Assembly (NCBI GenBank): GCA_051953655.1
Contig: JBQCIO010000230.1
Span: 1-26,199 of the forward strand
Direction: 5' to 3'
DNA: 26,199 nt
From: JBQCHF01 sp051953655
GTDB taxonomy: Bacteria > Actinomycetota > Actinomycetes > Motilibacterales > Motilibacteraceae
Shown here: one piece after another, positions 7,346-14,583 of the stretch
How positions within the stretch are numbered: the stretch's first letter is position 1
Layout: every line of letters starts with the position of its first letter
Position numbers and translations under genes: made by a program
Notes under the pieces: model-generated
Database searches by the model: none
What the model saw: the letters and a program-made list of their open reading frames with translations, nothing else
Told to the model about the DNA's origin: nothing

Positions 7346-7412
7346 GTCGCCGTCGTCGGCCGGGTCGAGGGCTTTCAGGTCCCCGCTCCGGCCCGGAGTG
7401 GGAAGAAGTCGA

Positions 7413-8006
7413 GTGGACCCCCTCGTCGTCCTCGTCGTGGCCGCCGTCATCGCGCTCGCCGAGCTGCCGGACAAGAGCCTGTTCGCCTCGCTGGTGCTGG
7501 GCACCCGCTACCGCGCCGGCTGGGTCTTCTGCGGAGTGGCCGCCGCGTTCCTGGTGCACGTCGTCATCGCCGTCACGGCCGGTGGTCTGCTCACGCTGCT
7601 GCCCGAGACCGTCGTGAAGGTCGTCGTCGCGCTGCTCTTCCTCGCCGGGGCGGCGTTCCTGCTGCTCGGGAAGGAGGAGGACGAGGAGGAGAAGGGCGAG
7701 GAGGAGGCCGATCGGGTGCAGGTGGCGCCCAGCTTCCGCCGGGTGGCACTGACCAGCTTCGGCGTGGTCTTCGTGGGGGAGTGGGGCGACGTCACGCAGA
7801 TCGCCACGGCCAACTACGCCGCGCGCTACGAGGACCCGATCTCGGTGGCCGTCGGCGCCGTGCTCGGTCTGTGGCTGGTCGCCGGCCTCGCCGTCACGGC
7901 GGGGCAGAAAATCCTCGACCACGTCCCGGTCGCGCTGGTCCGCCGGGTCGCCGGGGTGGTGCTGCTCGCTTTCGCGGTGGTCTCGGCGGTGGAGGCCTTC
8001 GGGTAG
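7413..8006 (+). CDS. UPF0016/TMEM165 (GDT1) family manganese exporter
   Basis: A 197-residue membrane protein of the GDT1/TMEM165 cation/proton exchanger family; bacterial members export Mn2+. It has two homologous halves of three helices. The first-half motif is ELPDKS (E17-S22) and the second-half motif EWGDVTQ (E123-Q129), corresponding to the E-x-G-D-[KR]-[ST] pairs that bind cations. Here the Gly of motif 1 is Pro and the basic residue of motif 2 is Val. A highly acidic cytosolic linker (about 87-101, KEEDEEEKGEEEAD) joins the halves. GTG 7413 was chosen over earlier starts because GGGAAGAAG lies just upstream and everything before it is riboswitch RNA. Regulation by Mn2+ through the riboswitch is strongly indicated. 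Confidence 0.9.
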   Translation: MDPLVVLVVAAVIALAELPDKSLFASLVLGTRYRAGWVFCGVAAAFLVHVVIAVTAGGLLTLLPETVVKVVVALLFLAGAAFLLLGKEEDEEEKGEEEADRVQVAPSFRRVALTSFGVVFVGEWGDVTQIATANYAARYEDPISVAVGAVLGLWLVAGLAVTAGQKILDHVPVALVRRVAGVVLLAFAVVSAVEAFG

Positions 8007-8055
8007 CCGCCGTCCGAGGCAATCTCAACAGTCCCAGCTCGTCGTCGGAGGTCCG

Positions 8056-8589
8056 GTGGAACGGCTCGCCCTGCTTGTCCGCGGTGTCAACGTCGGCGGC
8101 CGCAACCGGCTGCCGATGGCCCGTTTCCGTGAGCTGCTCACCACGCTCGGGGGGCATGACGTGCGGACCTACCTCAACAGCGGCAACGCCGCGCTGGCCG
8201 CCCCGCGGGACGGGTTGTCCCGGCGGGTGGAGACGGCGCTGCTCGACGAGCTCGGGCTGGACGTACGGGTCCTCGTCCGCGGCGCGACCGAGCTGGCCGA
8301 CGTCGTCGCGGAGAACCCGTTCCCGCACAAGGTGAGCACGCCCAAGCTGCTCAACGTGGCTTTCTCCGACGACCCGGCCTCCGCTGCGGCAGTGGCCGAG
8401 GTCGGCAGGCGGCACGGCGAGGACGAGATCGCCCCCGGCCCGGGCTGCCTCTACCTCTCCTACGCCACCTCGCCGATCGACTCGCCCCTCGTGCCGGTGC
8501 TGCGCCGGCTCGCCGGCACGGCGACCGCCCGCAACTGGACCACCGTGCTGGCGCTGAGCGAGCTCGCCGCGTCGACGCGGCTGCCGTGA
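8056..8589 (+). CDS. DUF1697 family protein
   Basis: A 177-residue cytosolic protein. The N-terminus MERLALLVRGVNVGGRNRLP followed by FRELLTTLGGHDVRTYLNSG is the hallmark of DUF1697, and the C-terminus with ATARNWTTVLALSEL is the usual family end. The biochemical role of the family is not established. It starts at GTG 8056, with GGAGG at 8047-8051. It follows the Mn exporter by 49 bp on the same strand and may be read through from it. It converges with the small membrane-protein gene ending at 8612. Confidence 0.9.
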   Translation: MERLALLVRGVNVGGRNRLPMARFRELLTTLGGHDVRTYLNSGNAALAAPRDGLSRRVETALLDELGLDVRVLVRGATELADVVAENPFPHKVSTPKLLNVAFSDDPASAAAVAEVGRRHGEDEIAPGPGCLYLSYATSPIDSPLVPVLRRLAGTATARNWTTVLALSELAASTRLP

Positions 8590-8611
8590 GGACACCTGCG
8601 CAGGCGCACGT

Positions 8612-8791
8612 TCAGGCGTCGGGGCGGTCCTCCAGGTGGGGCTCCGCGCCGTCGGCCCGGCGCTCGTGCAGCCGGGCGCGCACGTCCTGCGGGTCGTACG
8701 CCCGCCGTCGGCGTTCGCCGCGCGCCACCACGACGCCGGTCGCCGCCACCCCGGCCAGGCCGGCCAGTCCGAGCACCTTCCACCACCGCAC
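8612..8791 (-). CDS. Small single-span membrane protein, 59 residues
   Basis: Reading leftward from GTG 8791 gives a 59-residue protein that begins MRWWKVLGLAGLAGVAATGV, has a hydrophobic segment at about 5-23, then a basic stop-transfer stretch (ARGERRRRAYDPQDVRARLH) and an acidic tail ending EDRPDA. One membrane helix with a cytosolic C-terminus is likely. Small proteins of this form are common in actinobacteria and have no assigned function. TACCTT on the minus strand (8805 to 8800) lies 8 nt before the GTG, which fits a leaderless mRNA. It is transcribed divergently from the papain-like gene, whose start is only 20 bp away. Confidence 0.7.
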   Translation of the reverse strand: MRWWKVLGLAGLAGVAATGVVVARGERRRRAYDPQDVRARLHERRADGAEPHLEDRPDA

Positions 8792-8798
8792 GGTTCCG

Positions 8799-8805
8799 TA
8801 AGGTA
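8799..8805. promoter_or_regulatory. Symmetric bidirectional -10 element for two leaderless genes
   Basis: TAAGGT (8799-8804, plus) lies 7 nt before ATG 8812. The overlapping TACCTT (8805-8800, minus) lies 8 nt before GTG 8791. Both fit TANNNT at the distance expected for leaderless transcripts, so one 7-bp sequence can act as the -10 for both genes. Confidence 0.6.
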
Positions 8806-8811
8806 GCGGCC

Positions 8812-9444
8812 ATGACGGCAGCGGGTGGAGCAGCCTCTCGGCTGTCGCTGGACGAGGCGGTGGAGCTCACCCGCACCGGCGACCTCTGGCTCTTCCGCGG
8901 CCGCAGCCTCGCCGACCACGCCATCCGGCTCACCACCAACAGCCCGGTCAACCATGTGGGCATGGCGCTGGTGGTGGAGGACCTGCCACCACTCATGTGG
9001 CACGCGGAGCTCGGGCGCTCGCTGCCGGACGTGTGGGCCGGCAAGAACCACCGCGGCGTGCAGCTGCACGACCTGCGCGACGCGGTGCTCGTCTGGGCCC
9101 GCCGCTACGGGCAGAGGGCCTGGCTGCGCCAGCTCGAGCCGGTCGCGACCCGCGCCATGGAGGACGAGGCGCTGCGGGTGGTGGCCCGGATGGACGGCAC
9201 CCCCTTCCCGTCGACCGTGGGGCTGGCCAGGCGCTGGGCCCGTGGCCGGGCGCGCAAGGAGGCCGGGCTGGAGACGGTCTACTGCGCCGAGGTCGTCGCG
9301 GCCACCTACACGGCCATGGGTCTGCTGCCGGCGGACCGGCCGGTGAACTGGTACGACCCGGGTCGCTTCTGGAGCGGTGACGGGCTCGTGCTGGAGGGCG
9401 GCCGGGACCTGGGCGAGGAGATCGAGGTCGACGTCCCGCTCTAG
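8812..9444 (+). CDS. Permuted papain-fold (NlpC/P60-like, YiiX type) hydrolase
   Basis: A 210-residue protein with the layout of circularly permuted NlpC/P60 papain-like enzymes. An early GDLWLFRG...NSPVNHVGMAL block carries the candidate catalytic His (H48), and a later TVYCAEVVAATYTAMGLL block carries the candidate Cys (C158). Family members are amidases, peptidases or acyltransferases acting on peptidoglycan peptides or lipids; no substrate can be assigned here. No signal peptide is visible, so it is probably cytosolic. ATG 8812 is supported by TAAGGT seven bases upstream (leaderless). It is divergent from the 59-residue membrane protein and 85 bp upstream of the SulP gene, which has its own promoter. 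Confidence 0.72.
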   Translation: MTAAGGAASRLSLDEAVELTRTGDLWLFRGRSLADHAIRLTTNSPVNHVGMALVVEDLPPLMWHAELGRSLPDVWAGKNHRGVQLHDLRDAVLVWARRYGQRAWLRQLEPVATRAMEDEALRVVARMDGTPFPSTVGLARRWARGRARKEAGLETVYCAEVVAATYTAMGLLPADRPVNWYDPGRFWSGDGLVLEGGRDLGEEIEVDVPL

Positions 9445-9516
9445 CGCGTGCTCCTCCGGGGGCCCGGCGTCTGAACGAGGTGCGGCGTCCGCCCGTCGGT
9501 GACGCCCCCTCGTCGG

Positions 9517-9522
9517 TAGCGT
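9517..9522 (+). promoter_or_regulatory. -10 element of the SulP gene (leaderless)
   Basis: TAGCGT is followed by exactly 7 nt (CGGCGGT) and then ATG 9530. This fits a leaderless transcript and also fixes the start codon. Confidence 0.6.
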
Positions 9523-9529
9523 CGGCGGT

Positions 9530-11362
9530 ATGGGCGGCACGGTCGGCCGGGCCACCGTCAGCCGGTGGGGGACGGCTCTCGCCGCGCTCGCGCCCGGGAT
9601 CGGCGCGCTGCGCGGCTACCGGAGGCCATGGCTGCGCGGCGACGTCGTCGCGGGGCTCACCGTGGCGGCCTACCTCGTCCCGCAGGTGATGGCCTACAGC
9701 GAGATAGCCGGCCTGCCCGCGGTGACCGGGCTCTGGGCGATCTGCGCCACCCTGCTCGTCTACGCCGTCGTCGGCACGTCCCGGCAGCTCTCGGTCGGAC
9801 CGGAGTCGACCACCGCGCTCATGACCGCGGCCGCCGTCGGCCCGCTGGCCGCGGGCGACCCGGCGCGCTACGCCGTCCTCGCGACCACGCTCGCCGCCGT
9901 CGTCGCCGGCCTGTGCCTCGTCGGTTGGGCGGCGCGGCTGGGCTTCCTCGCGGACCTGCTCAGCAAGCCGGTGCTGGTGGGCTACATGGCCGGCGTCGCG
10001 GTGGTCATGGTGGTGGGGCAGCTCGGGAAGATCACCGGGGTCACGGTGTCGGGGGACTCGTTCCTGTCCGATGTGCAGTCGTGGCTGCGCGGCCTCGGCT
10101 CGGCCGACCCGGCCACGCTCGCGCTCGCGGGGGCGGTGCTGGTGGCGCTGTTCCTGGGCAGCTGGCGCTTCCCCCGGGCGCCCGTCCCGCTCGTGGTGAT
10201 GCTGGCCGCGGCCGCCGTGGTGAGCGGGCTGGGCCTGGACGTGGCGGTGGTCGGGAGGATCCCGGCGGGGCTGCCACCGCTGTCGCTGCCGTCGTTGCCC
10301 CTGGGTGACCTGCGGCTGCTTCTCCTACCGGCCGTAGGCATCGCCATCGTGGGCTACACCGACAACGTGCTCACGGCGCGGTCGTTCGCCACCCGCCGCC
10401 GCTGCGAGATCGACGCCAACCAGGAGATGTTCGCCCTCGCCGCGGCCAACGCCGGCTCGAGCCTGGTCTCGGGGTTCCCGGTGAGCAGCAGCGCGAGCCG
10501 CACCGTGATCGGCGACGCCGTGGGCAGCCGGAGCCAGCTGCACAACCTGGTGGCCCTCGCGCTGGTCCTCGCGTCGCTGCTGGCACTCGGCCGGGTGCTG
10601 TCGGCGTTCCCGAGCGCCGCCTTGGGAGCGGTGGTGGTCTACGCCGCCACCCGGCTCGTCGACGTCGCCGAGTTCCGCCGGTTCGCGGCCTTCCGGCGCA
10701 GCGAGCTCGTGCTGGCCCTGGCCACCACGGTCATGGTGCTGCTGGCCGGCGTCCTCTACGGCGTGCTGGCGGCCGTGGGGCTGTCGATCCTGGACCTGCT
10801 GCGCCGGGTGGCCCGCCCGCACCAGGCCGTGCTCGGCTTCGCGCCGGGCCTGGCCGGCATGCACGACGTGGACGACAACCCCGGCACCCGGCGGCTGCCC
10901 GGCCTGGTCGTCTACCGCTACGACTCGCCGCTGTTCTTCGCCAACGCCGAAGACTTCCGCCGCCGTGCCCTCGCCGCGGTCGACGACGCCGCGCAACCGG
11001 TCGAGTGGTTCCTGCTCAACGCCGAGGGCAACGTGGAGGTCGACATGACCGGCGTGGACGCCCTGGACGCGGTGCGCGAGGAGCTGGGGCGACGCGGGGT
11101 GGTCATGGCGCTGGCCCGGGTGAAGCGCGAGCTGCTGGAGCAGCTGACCGCGGCCGGCTTCCTGGAGCGGCTCGGGCCCGGGCACGTGTTCCCGACCCTG
11201 CCGGTGGCCGTCCAGGCCTACCTGGAGGACTACCGGCGCAGGCACGGCCAGTCGCCCGACGGCGTCGACGTCGTGCAGCCCCCGCCGCCGGCGCCGCTGC
11301 CGCCCCTGCCGCCGGCGCCCCGGCGTCGCCCGGAAGGGCTGCGCGGGCCGCGGGAGGGGTGA
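9530..11362 (+). CDS. SulP/SLC26-family anion transporter with STAS domain
   Basis: A 610-residue inner-membrane transporter. The N-terminal signature GDVVAGLTVAAYLVPQVMAY followed by GLPAVTGLWA and GPESTTALM is that of SulP proteins. About a dozen hydrophobic segments span residues 35-420. Residues about 450-560 form a cytosolic STAS domain (YRYDSPLFFANAEDF, then DMTGVDALDAVREELGRRGV). The final 50 residues are Pro/Arg-rich. Substrates in the family include sulfate, bicarbonate and dicarboxylates, and cannot be assigned from sequence. No carbonic anhydrase or sulfur-assimilation gene is adjacent. It ends 4 bp from the convergent 53-residue gene. Confidence 0.9.
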   Translation: MGGTVGRATVSRWGTALAALAPGIGALRGYRRPWLRGDVVAGLTVAAYLVPQVMAYSEIAGLPAVTGLWAICATLLVYAVVGTSRQLSVGPESTTALMTAAAVGPLAAGDPARYAVLATTLAAVVAGLCLVGWAARLGFLADLLSKPVLVGYMAGVAVVMVVGQLGKITGVTVSGDSFLSDVQSWLRGLGSADPATLALAGAVLVALFLGSWRFPRAPVPLVVMLAAAAVVSGLGLDVAVVGRIPAGLPPLSLPSLPLGDLRLLLLPAVGIAIVGYTDNVLTARSFATRRRCEIDANQEMFALAAANAGSSLVSGFPVSSSASRTVIGDAVGSRSQLHNLVALALVLASLLALGRVLSAFPSAALGAVVVYAATRLVDVAEFRRFAAFRRSELVLALATTVMVLLAGVLYGVLAAVGLSILDLLRRVARPHQAVLGFAPGLAGMHDVDDNPGTRRLPGLVVYRYDSPLFFANAEDFRRRALAAVDDAAQPVEWFLLNAEGNVEVDMTGVDALDAVREELGRRGVVMALARVKRELLEQLTAAGFLERLGPGHVFPTLPVAVQAYLEDYRRRHGQSPDGVDVVQPPPPAPLPPLPPAPRRRPEGLRGPREG

Positions 11363-11366
11363 GTGG

Positions 11367-11528
11367 CTATTCCTCGGCCAGGTCGGCGAGCGCCTCGGCG
11401 TACCGGGCGATCTCCACCTCGATGAGGTGGCGCGCGGCGCGCAGCCCGCTCACCCCGAAGCGGTCGCGGATGCTGTCGACCATCTGCTCGATGGCCGGGT
11501 CGACGGCGGTGTCGCTGCTCAGACTCAT
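11367..11528 (-). CDS. Small helical protein, 53 residues, unknown function
   Basis: The protein starts MSLSSDTAVDPAIEQMVDSI and continues RDRFGVSGLRAARHLIEVEI to ALADLAEE. It appears wholly helical with regular hydrophobic spacing, so a small dimerisation bundle is plausible. ATG 11528 was selected because GGGGAAGGA lies a few bases upstream; the longer reading to 11621 lacks coding character. I do not recognise the family. It is tail-to-tail with the SulP gene and divergent from arcA. Confidence 0.6.
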   Translation of the reverse strand: MSLSSDTAVDPAIEQMVDSIRDRFGVSGLRAARHLIEVEIARYAEALADLAEE

Positions 11529-11755
11529 CGGTCGTCCTTCCCCCTGTGCGCGTCCGCCCGACCGTTCCGGGAGGCCGTGTGGCGCCCAGGGTGCCACGCG
11601 CAGGAGTTCCCAGCACGGCAACCGGCGAACCGGACACGCCGGACATCGTCATCATTCCGATCGCCCCGCGTAACACGCCGGGCGCCAGGCTGGCGGCGAC
11701 GCGCCGGGACGGGAAGGATGCCCGGCACGGCGCGACGACGAGCTGAGGAGGCGCG
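11529..11755. other. Divergent region before arcA, with palindrome
   Basis: This 227-bp gap holds the promoters of the 53-residue gene and of arcA. The notable structure is the 11-bp stem at 11576-11600. I see no clear ArgR-type box and no coding potential. Confidence 0.4.
11576..11600. repeat. Inverted repeat, 11-bp stem with 3-nt loop
   Basis: CGTGTGGCGCC (11576-11586) pairs with GGTGCCACGCG (11590-11600), nine Watson-Crick pairs and two G-U, around CAG. It lies in a divergent promoter region 156 bp before arcA, so it may be an operator or leader hairpin rather than a terminator. Confidence 0.45.
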
Positions 11756-12976
11756 GTGCTGGGGGTGGCCTCCGAGGTCGGCACGCTGCGGCAGGTGCTG
11801 CTGCACCGCCCCGGCCTGGAGCTCAAGCGGCTGACGCCGGGGACCAAGGACGCGCTGCTGTTCGACGACGTGCTGTGGGTGCGCCGGGCCCAGGAGGAGC
11901 ACGACCGCTTCGCCCGGACCCTGCGCGAGCAGGGCGTGTCGGTGCTGCTGTTCGGCGACCTGCTCCGCGAGGTCCTCGCCCTGCCCGAGGCCCGCGCCTA
12001 CGTGCTCGAGCGGACCGTGGACGAGCGGGTGCACGGGCCGATGGCCGTCGACGCGTTGCGCAGCGCGCTGGACGCCATGCCCGAGGGTGAGCTGGCCACG
12101 TTCCTGGTGGGAGGCCTCACCAAGCGGGAGCTGCTGGAGTTCATCGACGAGCCGAGGTCGGTCGTCCTGCACGCGATGGCTCCGGACGACTTCGTGCTGA
12201 CGCCGCTGCCCAACCACCTGTTCACCCGCGACACCTCCTGCTGGGTCTACGACGGCGTGTCGGTGAACCCGATGCGGATGCCGGCCCGGGTCCGCGAGAC
12301 CGTGCACTACGAGGCCATCTACCGCTGGCACCCGGCCTTCGCCGGCGCCGGTTTCCCCTACTGGTCCTCGGGTCTTGCCGACCTGCCGGCCAGCATCGAG
12401 GGCGGCGACGTCCTGGTGATCGGGCGCGGCGCCGTGCTCGTCGGCATGAGCGAGCGGACCACGCCGCAGGGGGTGGAGCGCCTGGCGCACCGGCTCTTCG
12501 CCGCCGGCGCCGCCGAGCGGATCGTGGCGCTGCTCATGCCGAAGGCGCGCGCGTTCATGCACCTGGACACAGTGATGACGCAGGTGGACGAAGGCAGCTT
12601 CACCCAGTACGCCGGCCTCGGCATGCTCCCGGCCTACACGATCGAGCCCGGCGACACCGAGAAGGAGCTGAAGGTCGTGGACCACGCGCCGGAGCAGATG
12701 CACGCCGCCATCGCCACGGCGCTGGGGCTGGACTCCGTCCGGGTGCTCACGCCCACGCAGGACGTCCGGGCCGCCGAGCGGGAGCAGTGGGACGACGGCT
12801 GCAACGTGCTCGCCGTCCGCCCCGGCGTCGTCCTCGCCTACGAGCGCAACACCACCACCAACTCCTTCCTGCGCCGGCACGGGGTCGAGGTGCTGGAGGT
12901 GCAGGGCAGCGAGCTCGGCCGCGGGCGGGGAGGTCCGCGCTGCATGAGCTGCCCCCTGGAGCGCGACGGGATCTGA
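11756..12976 (+). CDS. arcA: Arginine deiminase
   Basis: A 406-residue cytosolic enzyme that hydrolyses L-arginine to citrulline and ammonia, the first step of the arginine deiminase pathway. Diagnostic blocks are present: ELKRLTPGTKDALLFDDVLW, FTRDTSCWVYDGVSVNPMRM, EGGDVLVIGRGAVLVGMSER, the catalytic His in FMHLDTVMT (H269) and the nucleophilic Cys in RCMSCPL (C396). Length is typical. GTG 11756 was chosen because GAGGAGG (11745-11751) precedes it and LGVASEVGTLRQVLLHRPG is the family N-terminus. It is followed after 12 bp by ornithine carbamoyltransferase. No carbamate kinase (arcC) or arginine/ornithine antiporter (arcD) is adjacent. Confidence 0.95.
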   Translation: MLGVASEVGTLRQVLLHRPGLELKRLTPGTKDALLFDDVLWVRRAQEEHDRFARTLREQGVSVLLFGDLLREVLALPEARAYVLERTVDERVHGPMAVDALRSALDAMPEGELATFLVGGLTKRELLEFIDEPRSVVLHAMAPDDFVLTPLPNHLFTRDTSCWVYDGVSVNPMRMPARVRETVHYEAIYRWHPAFAGAGFPYWSSGLADLPASIEGGDVLVIGRGAVLVGMSERTTPQGVERLAHRLFAAGAAERIVALLMPKARAFMHLDTVMTQVDEGSFTQYAGLGMLPAYTIEPGDTEKELKVVDHAPEQMHAAIATALGLDSVRVLTPTQDVRAAEREQWDDGCNVLAVRPGVVLAYERNTTTNSFLRRHGVEVLEVQGSELGRGRGGPRCMSCPLERDGI

Positions 12977-12988
12977 CAGGCTTGGGCC

Positions 12989-14041
12989 GTGGACACGCAG
13001 ACCCCTGCCGCTTCCCCCGCCGCTTCCGCTGCTGAGAGCCCCGCCGTCGACCTGCGCGGGCGCAGCTTCCTGCGCGAGCTCGACCACACCTCCGACGAGC
13101 TGCGCCACCTGCTCGACCTGGCCGCCTCGCTCAAGGCCGCGCGGCGGACGGGTGCCGAGCAGCAGCGGCTGCTGGGCAAGGTGGTCGCGCTGATCTTCGA
13201 GAAGACCTCGACGCGCACCCGCTGCGCCTTCGAGGTCGCGGCCTACCACCAGGGCGCGAACGTCACCTACCTCGACCCGGTCGGCTCGCAGCTGGGCCAC
13301 AAGGAGTCGGTGGAGGACACCGCCAAGGTGCTGGGGCGGTTCTACGACGGCATCGAGTTCCGCGGCTCGCGTCAGTCCGACGTCGAGACGTTGGCGGCGG
13401 CGTCGGGCGTGCCGGTGTGGAACGGGCTCACCGACGACTGGCACCCCACCCAGGCGCTCTGCGACGCCCTCACCATGCGCGAGCACTCCGGCAAGCCGGA
13501 CGCGGAGATCTCCTACGCGTTCGTCGGAGACGCCCGCAACAACGTCGGCAACTCCCTGCTGGTCATCGGCGCCATGCTAGGCATGGACGTCCGCATGGTC
13601 GCCCCGCCGGCGCTGCAGAACGCCCCGGAGGTCCTGTCGGCCGCCCAGGCGGTGGCGGCGGACACCGGCGCCCGGATCACGGTGACCGACGAGCTCGACG
13701 CCGTGCAGGGCGTCGACTTCGTGCACACCGACGTCTGGGTGTCGATGGGCGAGCCGGCCGAGGTGTGGGACGAGCGGATCACCCTGCTCCGGCCGTACCG
13801 GGTGGACGCCTCGCTGCTGGCACGGACCGGCAACCCTGGCGTGAAGTTCATGCACTGCCTGCCGGCCTTCCACGACCTCGGCACCAAGGTGGGTCGCGAG
13901 GTGCACGCCGCGACCGGCCTCACCGAGCTCGAGGTGACCGACGAGGTCTTCCGCTCGGATGCCTCGGTGGTGTTCGACCAGGCCGAGAACCGCCTGCACA
14001 CCATCAAGGCGGTCATGGTGGCGACGCTGGCAGGGGCCTGA
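12989..14041 (+). CDS. arcB: Ornithine carbamoyltransferase (probably catabolic, ArcB)
   Basis: A 350-residue enzyme interconverting ornithine plus carbamoyl phosphate and citrulline. The carbamoyl-phosphate site STRTR is at 74-78, HPTQ at 152-155, the ornithine-site VSMGE at 251-255 and HCLP at 289-292. The loop DPVGSQLGHKES and its position directly after arcA favour the catabolic ArcB role. The sequence is also close to anabolic ArgF, so the direction is inference. It begins with a low-complexity Ala/Pro/Ser stretch (about 6-20). The start is GTG 12989; CAGGCT (12977-12982), six bases upstream, could give it its own leaderless transcript. Confidence 0.92.
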   Translation: MDTQTPAASPAASAAESPAVDLRGRSFLRELDHTSDELRHLLDLAASLKAARRTGAEQQRLLGKVVALIFEKTSTRTRCAFEVAAYHQGANVTYLDPVGSQLGHKESVEDTAKVLGRFYDGIEFRGSRQSDVETLAAASGVPVWNGLTDDWHPTQALCDALTMREHSGKPDAEISYAFVGDARNNVGNSLLVIGAMLGMDVRMVAPPALQNAPEVLSAAQAVAADTGARITVTDELDAVQGVDFVHTDVWVSMGEPAEVWDERITLLRPYRVDASLLARTGNPGVKFMHCLPAFHDLGTKVGREVHAATGLTELEVTDEVFRSDASVVFDQAENRLHTIKAVMVATLAGA

Positions 14042-14046
14042 CCCTC

Positions 14047-14484
14047 GTGGCGGCACCTGCCCGTCGCTGGGTGCCGGCTGCGCCGGTGCCGGTGGGCCAG
14101 GTGGACGGCGTCGACGTTCTGCTCGTCGGGGTCACGGTGGACGACCTGGTGCACGTCCACCTCGCTGCCGCGGCGGGGACCGAGCGGGACCGGCTGACGC
14201 GCGAGTTCGAGCAGCTGCTGGACCGTGGCCGGGCGCTGTCGCGCCCCGAGTGGGCGGCGCTGCCGGAGCAGCCCGGCACCCGGCTCATGCAGGTGGAGGT
14301 GACCTGCGCCGATGCGCGGCACACCCGGTACGGCTTCGTGTCCGGCCGGGTCGGCGGCAGCGGCACCGAGTGGGAGGCGGTCCGGTCCTACGGTCCGCTG
14401 CCGCCGCCGGGCGTGCGTGAGCTGGTGCTCACCGTCCAAGCCCCCGAGCAGGCCACGGTCACGGTCGCGGCGCTCATCGAGTGA
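14047..14484 (+). CDS. Unknown 145-residue protein downstream of arcB
   Basis: The protein begins at GTG 14047, 5 bp after the arcB stop, and is most likely part of the arc transcript. It reads as a compact beta-rich domain: VGVTVDDLVHVHLAAAAG, TRLMQVEVTCADARHTRYGF, then EWEAVRSYGPLPPPGVRELV and LTVQ. The W/Y...GPLPPPG turn followed by a final strand resembles small immunoglobulin-like actinobacterial proteins of unknown function. There is no signal peptide and no catalytic motif. Close packing behind arcAB suggests co-expression, but no role in arginine metabolism can be claimed. Confidence 0.7.
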   Translation: MAAPARRWVPAAPVPVGQVDGVDVLLVGVTVDDLVHVHLAAAAGTERDRLTREFEQLLDRGRALSRPEWAALPEQPGTRLMQVEVTCADARHTRYGFVSGRVGGSGTEWEAVRSYGPLPPPGVRELVLTVQAPEQATVTVAALIE

Positions 14485-14485
14485 A

Positions 14486-14522
14486 GGTGCCCTTCCTTCC
14501 ATAGGTTGGTAGGAAGGGCGCC
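14486..14522. terminator. Hairpin immediately after the arc operon
   Basis: GGTGCCCTTCCT (14486-14497) pairs with AGGAAGGGCGCC (14511-14522): 12 bp with one G-U and a 13-nt loop, starting 2 nt after the stop codon. It lies between convergent genes. The left arm contains AAGGTGCCCT (14484-14493), also present in the hairpin at 17897-17955. A run of nine G follows (14529-14537). Confidence 0.65.
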
Positions 14523-14583
14523 CCTCGCGGGGGGGGGCAGGCGAGCCGGATCCCGACGTCGAACAGCCCGACCGGTCGCCCGG

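Larger units (their letters stand above)
7063..7412 (+). other. 350-bp regulatory intergenic region (terminator, promoter, riboswitch)
   Basis: No gene is visible. In order it holds a 13-bp perfect hairpin (7099-7131) that ends the Lsr2-like transcript, a candidate promoter (TAACGT at 7208-7213), a yybP-ykoY manganese riboswitch (about 7216-7345), and a 70-bp segment before GTG 7413 with GGCCGG/CCGGCC (7358-7363 / 7388-7393) and CTCCG/CGGAG (7386-7390 / 7394-7398) hairpins that could form the expression platform. Confidence 0.75.

Noticed and set aside
7894..9555. 553-codon minus-strand frame
   Set aside because: It overlaps the DUF1697, papain-like and small membrane-protein genes in the wrong frame; the composition looks random.
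11525..13486. 653-codon open frame on the minus strand across arcA and the start of arcB
   Set aside because: It is the antisense shadow of two unmistakable enzymes; its His/Arg/Gly-rich translation has no domain pattern.
14529..14537. Run of nine G as a phase-variation tract
   Set aside because: It lies between convergent genes after a hairpin, not within a coding region or promoter spacer, so slippage would change nothing obvious.
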